A stretch of 11,702 bases of DNA from Acidimicrobiia bacterium. Its GTDB lineage: Bacteria > Actinomycetota > Acidimicrobiia > Spongiisociales > SHLN01. The stretch spans positions 1 through 11,702 of the forward strand of contig SHLN01000057.1 in NCBI GenBank assembly GCA_004283105.1, in the 5' to 3' direction. This document shows positions 5,584 through 11,702 of this stretch, piece by piece. How positions within the stretch are numbered: the first letter of the stretch is position 1; each line of letters starts with the position of its first letter. Below the pieces are notes generated by a model. That model was not told the origin of the DNA, searched no databases, and saw only the letters and a program-made list of their open reading frames with translations. Both the position numbers and the translations under genes were made by a program.

Positions 5584-6594
5584 ATGGCCGAAGTGTTCTA
5601 CGACGATGATGCCGACCCGAGCCTGATCCTCGGCAAGAAGGTTGCCGTCATCGGCTTTGGCAGCCAGGGCCATGCCCATGCGATGAACCTGTCCGAATCG
5701 GGTGTCGAGGTGGTGGTCGGGCTGCGGGAAGAGTCGAATCGTCAGCGGTTGGCCAAGGAAGCCGACCTCGAGGTCATGACGCCCGCCGAAGCTGCTCGCC
5801 AGGCCGACGTCATCATGCTGCTCGTCCCCGACCAGCACATGGCCGGCCTTTATCAGGCCGACATCGCCCCCCACCTCGAGCCCGGCAACACCCTCCTCTT
5901 CGCCCACGGCTTCAATGTCCACTTCGGGGAGATCACACCACCCGCCGGCGTGGATGTCGCCATGGTGGCCCCCAAGGGGCCCGGGCACCTGGTCCGGCGC
6001 ACCTATACCGAGGGCAGCGGCGTGCCGTGCCTGCTGGCAGTCCACACCGACGCCACCGGGACGGCCTGGGCCCTCGGCCTCTCCTATGCCTGGGGCATCG
6101 GTGGTGCCCGGGCCGGGGTACTCAAGACCACCTTCAAGGAAGAGACCGAGACGGATCTCTTCGGTGAGCAGGTCATACTCTGCGGCGGGGTCTCCGAGCT
6201 CATCAAGTCCGCCTTCTCGACCCTCGTCGAGGCCGGCTACCAGCCCGAGTCCGCCTACTTCGAAACACTCCACGAGTTGAAGCTCATCGTCGACCTCCTC
6301 TACGAGGGCGGCCTGTCATGGATGCGGTATTCCATCTCGGACACCGCCGAGTACGGCGATTACACCCGTGGACCCCGCATCATCACCGACGACACCCGGG
6401 AAGAGATGCGCCGGGCGCTGGCGGAAATCCAGTCCGGCCAGTTCGCTCGCGAGTGGCTGGCCGAGAGCGCCTCAGGAGGAGCCGACTTCCTGGCGACGCG
6501 TCGGCGCGAACTCGACCATCCGATAGAGAAGGTCGGAGCCGAACTACGCGCTCTCATGCCGTTCCTCACCCCCAAAGCACCCCCCGAGGACTAG
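5584..6594 (+). CDS. ilvC: Ketol-acid reductoisomerase (NADP+), class I
   Basis: Catalyses the Mg-dependent alkyl migration and NADPH reduction of 2-acetolactate or 2-aceto-2-hydroxybutyrate, the second common step of valine/leucine and isoleucine synthesis, in the cytosol. At 336 aa it is the short class I form. The N-terminal Rossmann domain has GFGSQGHAHAMNL (24-36) and the cofactor loop GLREESNRQ (46-54), where R48 and S51 suit NADPH. H108 and K131 (in APKGPGH) are conserved. The knotted C-terminal domain shows the metal ligands D191 and E195 (TETDLFGEQ) and E227 and E231 (FETLHELK), with SISDTAEYGDY at 250-260 contributing the substrate serine. The ATG follows GAGAAGGAA by 7 nt. gap follows after 75 bp. 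No ilvB or ilvN is present in the window. All catalytic residues are intact. Confidence 0.97.
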   Translation: MAEVFYDDDADPSLILGKKVAVIGFGSQGHAHAMNLSESGVEVVVGLREESNRQRLAKEADLEVMTPAEAARQADVIMLLVPDQHMAGLYQADIAPHLEPGNTLLFAHGFNVHFGEITPPAGVDVAMVAPKGPGHLVRRTYTEGSGVPCLLAVHTDATGTAWALGLSYAWGIGGARAGVLKTTFKEETETDLFGEQVILCGGVSELIKSAFSTLVEAGYQPESAYFETLHELKLIVDLLYEGGLSWMRYSISDTAEYGDYTRGPRIITDDTREEMRRALAEIQSGQFAREWLAESASGGADFLATRRRELDHPIEKVGAELRALMPFLTPKAPPED

Positions 6595-6611
6595 GCACGG
6601 CGCCACAGCAC

Positions 6612-6617
6612 TACCCT
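6612..6617 (+). promoter_or_regulatory. Possible -10 element before gap (TACCCT)
   Basis: TACCCT in the 75 bp ilvC-gap gap fits TANNNT and would give a leader of about 45 nt with a strong ribosome-binding site. No matching -35 is evident, so gap may instead be transcribed by read-through from ilvC. Confidence 0.25.
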
Positions 6618-6656
6618 GGCAGGACCACGGCGGACCCCCCTGCGGCCCGCAATTCC

Positions 6657-6663
6657 AGGAGGT
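6657..6663 (+). promoter_or_regulatory. Strong ribosome-binding site of gap (AGGAGGT)
   Basis: AGGAGGT ends 6 nt before the ATG at 6670 and is the best Shine-Dalgarno match in the window. It fixes the gap start and suggests high expression. The contrast with the SD-less yajQ, DUF2277 and qor genes is clear. Confidence 0.85.
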
Positions 6664-6669
6664 AGTGAG

Positions 6670-7686
6670 ATGGCAAAGGTACGAGTCGGGGTGGCCGGTT
6701 ACGGAACCATCGGGCAGCGTTTGGCCGACGGCGCCGACCTTCAGGAGGACATGGAGCTGGTCGGGGTCGCCGACGTCAAGCCCACCCTCGGCGTGCAGGC
6801 TCTGGCCGAACGCGGGATGCCCTACAACCTGTTTGCTGCCATCCCCGGGGCTGCCGATGACCTGGCCGCCGCCGGCATCCCGGTTTCGGGCGAGTTCGAT
6901 GACCTCCTCAACAGTGTCGACGTCATGCTCGATGCCACCGGGGCCGGAATTGGCGCCAAGAACAAGGAGAAGTACGTCGAGCACGGGTTGAAGGCCGTGT
7001 TCCAGGGCGGTGAGTCGGGCAAGATCGCCGATGTCTTCTTCCACAACGCCAACTATGAGAAGGGCGTCGGTCAGGACTTCCTCAAGCTGACCTCATGCAA
7101 CACCTCTGGCCTGATCCGGGCGGTGGACGGACTCGACCGGACTATCGGACTGGAGCGGGTTGCTATCACCATCATCCGACGGGTAGCCGATCCCGGTGAC
7201 ACCTACCGCGGCCTGGTCGACGTCCTGGAGATGGACCCGATTCCCAACCACCAGGCGGTCGATCTCATGGAGATCATGCCCCATATCAGCGCTACCGGGC
7301 TGCTCGTCCATACGCCGGTGACACACGGTCACATCATCACCATCGTGGCCACGCCGAAGAGAACGTCCACCAAGGCAGAGGTGCTCGAGGCTTTCGACGC
7401 CGACCCCCGGGTGCGGGTCGTGAAGATCGCCGACGGGTTCAACTCAAACACCTCGCTCTTCCAATACGGCCGAATGCTTGGGAAGCCCCGCGGCGACCTC
7501 TATGAGATCGGACTCTTCGACGAGACGATCGGCATGTCCGGTGACGACATCATGTTCGCCATCAATATCCCGCAGGAATCTGTTGTGATCCCCGAGACGA
7601 TGGATGCGGTTCGGGCGGCGGTCCCCATGCAGACCGAGGCCTCCGAGGCGACGGCGCTCACCAACAAGTACCTCGGGCTGGTCTGA
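6670..7686 (+). CDS. gap: Glyceraldehyde-3-phosphate dehydrogenase, archaeal type (type II)
   Basis: Oxidises and phosphorylates glyceraldehyde 3-phosphate to 1,3-bisphosphoglycerate, reversibly, in the cytosol. It is 338 aa. The sequence is that of archaeal GAPDHs, not of bacterial GapA: VGVAGYGTIGQRLADG (6-21), AAIPG (56-60), GIGAKNKEKY (93-102), KAVFQGGESGK (108-118), the catalytic TSCNTSGL with C143, IIRRVADPGD (168-177), and VTHGHIITI with H219/H221 in the place of the archaeal catalytic HQH histidine. The C-terminal QESVVIPETMDAVRA also matches archaeal members as I recall them. At the end of beta-2, where archaeal enzymes often have a lysine and prefer NADP, this one reads GVADVKP with D35, which favours NAD (inference). 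pgk begins 6 nt after its stop, so the two are co-transcribed. Confidence 0.93.
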   Translation: MAKVRVGVAGYGTIGQRLADGADLQEDMELVGVADVKPTLGVQALAERGMPYNLFAAIPGAADDLAAAGIPVSGEFDDLLNSVDVMLDATGAGIGAKNKEKYVEHGLKAVFQGGESGKIADVFFHNANYEKGVGQDFLKLTSCNTSGLIRAVDGLDRTIGLERVAITIIRRVADPGDTYRGLVDVLEMDPIPNHQAVDLMEIMPHISATGLLVHTPVTHGHIITIVATPKRTSTKAEVLEAFDADPRVRVVKIADGFNSNTSLFQYGRMLGKPRGDLYEIGLFDETIGMSGDDIMFAINIPQESVVIPETMDAVRAAVPMQTEASEATALTNKYLGLV

Positions 7687-7692
7687 GGGCCG

Positions 7693-8931
7693 ATGCCGCC
7701 CGACATCGCCTCGCTCGACGAGTTCGAACTAGCGGGGAAGCGTGTTCTCGTCCGCCTCGACATCAATTCACCGCTCGACCCGGTCAGCGGGGAGATCGTC
7801 AACGACAACCGGATCGACCGGAGCCTTCCGACGATTCGAGACCTGGCCGATGCCGGGGCAAGGGTCGTCATCCTCGCCCACCAGGGCGACGCCCTCGACT
7901 ACCAGAACTTCGCCTCGCTCAGCCAGCACGCCGGCAAGCTGGCTGACAAGCTGAGCCGGCCGGTGTCGTTCATCGACGACTGTGCCGGGCCTGCCGCCCG
8001 GGCCCGCATCGCGGCGCTCGAGAATGGGGAGATTCTGCTCCTGGAGAACATCCGCATCTACAGCGAGGAGATGACGACGTTCGAGTCCACGGTCAAGCTC
8101 ACCCCGGCCGAGATGACGAGCACCTACCTCGTCCGGCACCTGGCCCCCCTGTTCGACCTGTATGTGAACGACGCGTTTGCGGCCGCCCACCGCCGCGCCC
8201 CCTCCCTCCTGGCGTTCCAGGAGGTCCTTCCTTCGGCGGGAGGGCGGCTGTTGATTGAGGAACTCGAGATGCTCGAACGGGTCTCCGGCACCCCGGCCCG
8301 ACCCTGCGTGTTCGTGCTCGGCGGCCTCAAGATCAGTGACGCCTTCGCCATGCTCGAACGTGCCCTCACCGACCAAACTGCCGACCTCGTTCTGACGAGC
8401 GGAGTGACCGGTGAGATCATGTTGATGGCCGCCGGTCACGAGCTCGGTCCCGTAGTCGACGGGTTTATCTCCGATCGGGGGCTCGATGTCTTCCTGCCGA
8501 CGGCCCGCCGTCTTCTCGAGCTATTCCCCGATGCGATCCTCATGCCAGACGACGTGGCCGTCGAGCGAAACGGCGATCGATGCGAGGTTCCCGTCGCCGG
8601 CTTGCCGGTCGATCAGCTCATCATCGACATCGGCAGCCAGACGATCAGCCGCTACGAGGAGATCATCGGACAGGCGGCCACGGTGTTTGTGAACGGGCCC
8701 CCGGGGGTCTACGAGTCGTCGGCCGGTGCCGAGGGAACGGCCCGCCTCTGGTCGGCAGTGGCAGCGACGCCCGGGCTGACCGTCATAGGCGGCGGAGACA
8801 CGGTCGGCAGCGCCGCCCGGTTCATTGATCTGTCGCTCATCGACTATGTGAGCACCGCCGGCGGAGCGCTCATCCGCTATCTGAGCGGGCAGCCGTTGCC
8901 GCTCCTCGACGCCATGGAGCGTCGCACCTAA
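7693..8931 (+). CDS. pgk: Phosphoglycerate kinase, archaeal-like
   Basis: Transfers phosphate between 1,3-bisphosphoglycerate and ADP, forming 3-phosphoglycerate and ATP (reversible). It is 412 aa with two Rossmann-like domains. Motifs are VRLDINSPLD (20-29, R21 and D23 substrate contacts), NDNRIDRSLPTI (37-48), LAHQGD (61-66) in place of the bacterial SHLGRP, LLENIRI (116-122), VNDAFAAAHRRAPSLLAF (158-175), VLGGLKISDA (208-217, K213), VNGPPGVYE (333-341), GGGDTV (366-371) and STAGGALIRYLSG (387-399). The HQG, NDAFA.AHR..PSL and ADLVLT.G patterns follow archaeal PGKs as I remember them. The arginine of the HLGRP loop is D66, and the second lysine of the bacterial GGAKVxDK motif is A217. A GAGGG directly before the ATG gives tight coupling to gap, 6 nt after its TGA. 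It converges on qor with a 10 bp gap. Confidence 0.92.
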   Translation: MPPDIASLDEFELAGKRVLVRLDINSPLDPVSGEIVNDNRIDRSLPTIRDLADAGARVVILAHQGDALDYQNFASLSQHAGKLADKLSRPVSFIDDCAGPAARARIAALENGEILLLENIRIYSEEMTTFESTVKLTPAEMTSTYLVRHLAPLFDLYVNDAFAAAHRRAPSLLAFQEVLPSAGGRLLIEELEMLERVSGTPARPCVFVLGGLKISDAFAMLERALTDQTADLVLTSGVTGEIMLMAAGHELGPVVDGFISDRGLDVFLPTARRLLELFPDAILMPDDVAVERNGDRCEVPVAGLPVDQLIIDIGSQTISRYEEIIGQAATVFVNGPPGVYESSAGAEGTARLWSAVAATPGLTVIGGGDTVGSAARFIDLSLIDYVSTAGGALIRYLSGQPLPLLDAMERRT

Positions 8932-8941
8932 CGAGACCCGC

Positions 8942-9910
8942 TCACGGGATCAGGAGGAGCTTGCCGGTCGTTGCGCGCGACTCGAGCGCCCGGTGAGCGG
9001 CCGCTGCCTCCGCCAGCGGAACAGTGCCGCCGATTCTCACGGTGAGATCGCCGTCTACGACGGCGTTGAAGAGTGCGTCCGTTCGGGCCGCCAATGCGGT
9101 GCGCCCCTGGATGTAGTCACCGAGACGCGGTCGGGTGACGTAGAGCGAGCCGGCTCGAGCGAGTGCGCCGAGATCGAACGGCGGAACCGGGCCGCTCGAT
9201 TGACCGAACAACACCACCATGCCCCGCGGGCGGAGCAGGGCGAGACCGCGCTCAAATGTGGCGACGCCGACGGAGTCGTAGACGACGTCGAGGCCCCGCT
9301 CCCCCACCACGGCCTCAATCTCTGCCTGAAAGTCCGACCGGGTGTAGACGGTGACGTGGTCCGCGCCTGCGGCTTTGGCCAACTCGGCTTTCTCGTCCGT
9401 TCCGGCGGTGGCGAACACCGTGGCACCTTGCTGCTTCGCCATTTGGATGAGCAGCCGACCGACCCCGCCCGCTCCGGCGTGAATGAGGCACCGCGAGTCA
9501 GGACCAAGGCGATAGGTGTCATGGACCAGGTAGTGGGCGGTCAGGCCCTGGAGCAGGACGGCGGCGGCAATGTCGGTCTCGATGGCCTCGGGCACCCTCA
9601 CCAGCCGGTCGGCCGGAACCAGCGCACGCTCCGCGTAGCCGCCGAGCACTCCCGTGAAGGCAACCCGGTCGCCCACCTCGACCGGCCCGGCGTCGGGACC
9701 GATCGCTACGACCACCCCGGCACCTTCCTGGCCGATCACGAATGGGAGAGGCACCGGGTAGAGGCCGGTGCGCTGATAGACGTCGATGAAGTTGACGCCA
9801 CAGGCCTCGAGGGCCACCACCGCTTCACCGGGACCGGGCACCGGATCGGGGAGCTCGGTATAGGCGAGAACCTCGGGCCCGCCCGTCTTGGAGACATTGA
9901 TCGCGTGCAT
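8942..9910 (-). CDS. qor: Zinc-free quinone oxidoreductase (MDR/zeta-crystallin family)
   Basis: A 322-residue medium-chain dehydrogenase/reductase that probably reduces quinones or other alpha,beta-unsaturated carbonyls with NADPH. Signatures are the N-terminal MHAINVSKTGGPEVL, ACGVNFIDVYQRTGLYP (36-52), FVIGQEGAGVV (57-67), VGDRVAF (79-85), LLQGLTAHYL (119-128), HAGAGGVGRLLIQMAK (144-159) as the dinucleotide-binding loop, and AELAKAAGADHV (175-186). The structural-zinc cysteine cluster of alcohol dehydrogenases is absent, as expected for the QOR branch. The frame runs open far upstream to 10594, but homology begins at the ATG at 9910, a TANNNT element sits 6 nt before it, and the extension would overlap the divergent coiled-coil gene. 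Physiological substrate unknown. Confidence 0.93.
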   Translation of the reverse strand: MHAINVSKTGGPEVLAYTELPDPVPGPGEAVVALEACGVNFIDVYQRTGLYPVPLPFVIGQEGAGVVVAIGPDAGPVEVGDRVAFTGVLGGYAERALVPADRLVRVPEAIETDIAAAVLLQGLTAHYLVHDTYRLGPDSRCLIHAGAGGVGRLLIQMAKQQGATVFATAGTDEKAELAKAAGADHVTVYTRSDFQAEIEAVVGERGLDVVYDSVGVATFERGLALLRPRGMVVLFGQSSGPVPPFDLGALARAGSLYVTRPRLGDYIQGRTALAARTDALFNAVVDGDLTVRIGGTVPLAEAAAAHRALESRATTGKLLLIP

Positions 9911-9916
9911 GTGCCA

Positions 9917-9922
9917 ACAGTA
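9917..9922 (-). promoter_or_regulatory. Leaderless-type -10 element of qor (TACTGT)
   Basis: TACTGT on the minus strand, then six bases (TGGCAC), then the ATG at 9910. There is no Shine-Dalgarno sequence, so the mRNA probably starts at the start codon. No good -35 is visible. Confidence 0.55.
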
Positions 9923-10011
9923 CCCGGGAGGCCGGTGGACGGAATACCGGAGCTGTGCCATGCTGATTCGGAGGGAAGGGAACCGGGCTAACACGTCAAC
10001 GATGCCGACGT

Positions 10012-10016
10012 GGAGG
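10012..10016 (+). promoter_or_regulatory. Ribosome-binding site deciding the start of the coiled-coil gene (GGAGG)
   Basis: GGAGG ends 5 nt before the ATG at 10022, which favours that start over the in-frame GTG at 10010. The site lies inside a possible seven-codon mini-ORF (10002-10025). Confidence 0.7.
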
Positions 10017-10021
10017 TTCCC

Positions 10022-10369
10022 ATGAGACAGATCCGACCCCGTACCAGCTATGCCGACGCCCACGCTCTGCCGGTTCCAACGGCCACCGTAGACCGGACAC
10101 CGGTCCACTCGACCGAGATCACCGTCGACCTGCGGGATCACCAGGCCCGCCACCCGTCGTACACCGACGAGGCCCGCATTCGTCGCCAGCTGGTGACCGT
10201 CCGTGCCGCCGTTGCGGAGGTGATGGACCAGCTTGCGGAACTCGTCGACCAGCGCGAGAACCTCAAAGCCGAACTCGGCCTCCTGACAGCCTCCGACGAT
10301 TCCGAATCCGACCGTCCGAGCGAGGACCATTCTGTCGTGGCCTGGGGTTTCTACGACGACGACCTCTAG
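10022..10369 (+). CDS. Small hypothetical coiled-coil protein
   Basis: A 115-residue protein I do not recognise. The first 45 residues are Pro/Thr/Arg/His-rich and probably disordered. Residues about 49-88 form one long amphipathic helix with hydrophobics at I53, L57, V60, V64, V67, L71, L74, L81, L85 and L88, consistent with a coiled coil or oligomerisation helix. The tail (90-115) is acidic (ASDDSESDRPSEDH) and ends aromatic-acidic (VVAWGFYDDDL). There is no signal peptide or membrane segment, so it is probably cytosolic. A good GGAGG supports the ATG. It is divergent from qor across 111 bp and is followed after 53 bp by the PQQ dehydrogenase gene, with which it could be co-transcribed. The stop codon lies in a 10 bp palindrome, CCTCTAGAGG (10363-10372). 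Codon use and GC content look native. Confidence 0.72.
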   Translation: MRQIRPRTSYADAHALPVPTATVDRTPVHSTEITVDLRDHQARHPSYTDEARIRRQLVTVRAAVAEVMDQLAELVDQRENLKAELGLLTASDDSESDRPSEDHSVVAWGFYDDDL

Positions 10370-10422
10370 AGGCAGCCTGCGGCGAGTTGGCGGCGCCCGG
10401 CGGGTGCACCATCCTGGGGCCG

Positions 10423-11688
10423 ATGTATCGCCTCGTCGCGCTCCTGTTCCTCGTGTCTCTGGCCGCCGCCTGTGGCGGCTCAGACGAGACCCCGGCCGAT
10501 ACCACCCCGGTTCTGCAAGCCACCACCACCATCGCACCCGCGACTTCGAGCACAACCACTCCCCCCTCCAGCACGACGACGACCACGGTCCCACCGACGA
10601 CCACGACGACGGTAGCTCCCGACCCGCTCCAGGGCCTCGCCCTCGAGTCGCTGGCCACCGGCCTGGACCGCCCGACCTTCGTTACGGGCCTGGAAGACGG
10701 CCGCCTTCTCGTCCTCGAAGCAATAGGGCGGGTCCGGGTGGTCGACCCGGCGGACGGCCTCTTGCCCGAGCCGTTCTTGAACATCCGCAACAAGGTCGGC
10801 TCTTCGAGCATTGAGCAGGGACTGCTCGGACTGGCGCTCCACCCCAACTACCAAACGAACGGGCGGTTCTTCGTCTACTACACGGACCGGGCCGGGGACT
10901 CCGTCCTGGCCGAGTACGGAGTCGGAGATGATCCCAACCGGGCCGAGGAGACCGCCGGGCGAATCCTCCTCGAGATCGAGCAGCCCGATGAGCGACACAA
11001 CGCCGGGATGCTCCAGTTCGGTCCCGAGGGATATCTCTACATCGCCACAGGCGACGGGGGTGCCGGCGGCGCTCGTGTCAACGGGCAGAACCCCAACACG
11101 CTGCTCTCGGGGATCTTGCGCATCGACATCGATCAGGGAGATCCCTATGCGGTGCCTGCCGACAACCCCTTTGCCGACGGGGTAGATGGCGCGCCCGAGG
11201 TGTGGGCATTCGGTCTCCGCAATCCCTGGCGGTTCTCAATCGATGGAGCGGAGCGCTTGCTCTACATCGGAGACGTCGGTCAGGAATCGCGCGAGGAGAT
11301 CGATGTGGTTCCTCTCGAGCCGGTCGGATACAACTTCGGTTGGCCGTCCGTCGAAGGGACCGAGTGCTTCTTCAAGCGGGACTGCATACTCTCGGACTAC
11401 GTGGTGCCGGTCATCGATTACGGTCACGACGAAGGCCTTTCGGTCACCGGTGGTGTTGTGTATCGCGGCTCAGCCATCCCCGAGCTCACCGGTCACTACT
11501 TCTATGCCGACTGGGTCCGGAAGTGGATCCGGAGCTTCCGATACGAGTCCGGTGCAGCCGGCCAGCGCCAGGATTGGACCGGGGACCTGAATCCCGGCCA
11601 GATCAACAGTTTCGGTCTCGATGCAACTGGTGAGATCCTCATCGCCACCTGGGACGGGAGCGTGGCGAGGATCGTGCCGGTCCGCTGA
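10423..11688 (+). CDS. Lipoprotein PQQ-dependent sugar (glucose/sorbosone) dehydrogenase
   Basis: A 421-residue exported protein. The N-terminus MYRLVALLFLVSLAAAC is a lipoprotein signal with lipid-accepting C17 (lipobox LAAAC, slightly relaxed because -3 is Ala). Residues 33-65 are a Thr/Pro linker with TTTTTVP units. Residues from about 72 form the six-bladed beta-propeller of the GSDH family: GLDRPTFV (80-87), QGLLGLALHPNY (132-143; H140 is in the position of the catalytic His of soluble glucose dehydrogenase), HNAGMLQFGPEGYLYIATGDGG (192-213), GILRIDI (230-236), FGLRNPWRFS (263-272; Arg near PQQ) and YIGDVGQ (281-287). Members oxidise aldose sugars with PQQ outside the membrane; the exact sugar is unknown, and related family members need not be sugar oxidases. 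C315 and C321 could form a disulfide. The frame extends to a TTG at 10387, but the signal peptide starts at the ATG at 10423. It is full length, ending near the window edge. Confidence 0.9.
   Translation: MYRLVALLFLVSLAAACGGSDETPADTTPVLQATTTIAPATSSTTTPPSSTTTTTVPPTTTTTVAPDPLQGLALESLATGLDRPTFVTGLEDGRLLVLEAIGRVRVVDPADGLLPEPFLNIRNKVGSSSIEQGLLGLALHPNYQTNGRFFVYYTDRAGDSVLAEYGVGDDPNRAEETAGRILLEIEQPDERHNAGMLQFGPEGYLYIATGDGGAGGARVNGQNPNTLLSGILRIDIDQGDPYAVPADNPFADGVDGAPEVWAFGLRNPWRFSIDGAERLLYIGDVGQESREEIDVVPLEPVGYNFGWPSVEGTECFFKRDCILSDYVVPVIDYGHDEGLSVTGGVVYRGSAIPELTGHYFYADWVRKWIRSFRYESGAAGQRQDWTGDLNPGQINSFGLDATGEILIATWDGSVARIVPVR
10519..10617 (+). repeat. ACG/ACC-rich tract encoding the TTTTTVP linker
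   Basis: Degenerate ACG/ACC/ACT runs with CCC and GTC/GTA-CC codons encode the spacer between lipid anchor and propeller. The tract is closely similar in codon pattern and amino-acid units to that at 3-125. Confidence 0.85.
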
Positions 11689-11702
11689 TCCACGAAGAAG
11701 GG

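Noticed and set aside
5482..6273. 263-codon minus-strand frame antisense to ilvC
   Set aside because: It is the complement of intact ketol-acid reductoisomerase with all catalytic residues; low-complexity Gly-rich composition.
8932..8941. Bidirectional terminator between pgk and qor
   Set aside because: Only 10 bp separate the two stop codons and I see no stable hairpin with a U-tract there.
10363..10372. CCTCTAGAGG palindrome at the end of the coiled-coil gene as a terminator
   Set aside because: It has no loop and no T-run, and is too short for an intrinsic terminator; probably incidental.
9911..10594. 228-codon upstream extension of the qor reading frame
   Set aside because: The homology to quinone oxidoreductases begins exactly at MHAINVSK, a TANNNT element lies 6 nt before that ATG, and the extension is antisense to the coiled-coil gene and part of the dehydrogenase gene. 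Its Arg/Gly/Trp-rich composition is typical of GC-rich shadow frames.

Overview
The window is GC-rich, tightly packed bacterial chromosome carrying mostly housekeeping metabolism. I infer a free-living actinobacterium, probably Acidimicrobiia-like. The reasons are secreted proteins with long TTTTTVP-type threonine linkers, an F420-type luciferase-like oxidoreductase, a DUF2277 protein, TANNNT -10 elements, and several starts that look leaderless. The taxonomic placement is inference. I see no insertion sequence, prophage, CRISPR array, tRNA, rRNA or toxin/defence system, and no gene-free stretch longer than about 125 bp.

Layout, left to right. (1) The 3' end of a secreted or surface protein (Thr-rich linker plus a beta-sandwich-like domain) converges on pckA, the ATP-type phosphoenolpyruvate carboxykinase, on the minus strand. 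(2) From a short divergent promoter region, yajQ runs on the plus strand and is followed one base later by an LLM-class oxidoreductase. (3) Convergent to that, on the minus strand, lie an atypical NAD(P)-binding SDR-like protein and a small DUF2277 protein. The DUF2277 and LLM stop codons share one CTAG. (4) A divergent promoter separates the SDR gene from a TrhA/hemolysin III-like membrane protein. (5) ilvC (valine/isoleucine synthesis) is followed by a gap-pgk pair on the plus strand. (6) On the minus strand is a zinc-free quinone oxidoreductase, with a small coiled-coil protein divergent from it. (7) The window ends with a lipoprotein-type PQQ sugar (sorbosone/glucose) dehydrogenase.

Central carbon metabolism dominates. 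PckA connects oxaloacetate with PEP. The gap-pgk pair handles the glyceraldehyde-3-phosphate to 3-phosphoglycerate steps, and ilvC draws on pyruvate-derived acetolactate. The most notable content is that both members of the gap-pgk pair resemble the archaeal (type II GAPDH, archaeal PGK) forms rather than the usual bacterial ones, inside an otherwise bacterial neighbourhood. The second notable pattern is regulatory: at least three genes that lack a Shine-Dalgarno sequence carry TANNNT exactly 6-7 nt before the start codon, as expected for leaderless mRNAs. I did not find a clearly novel multi-gene system here.
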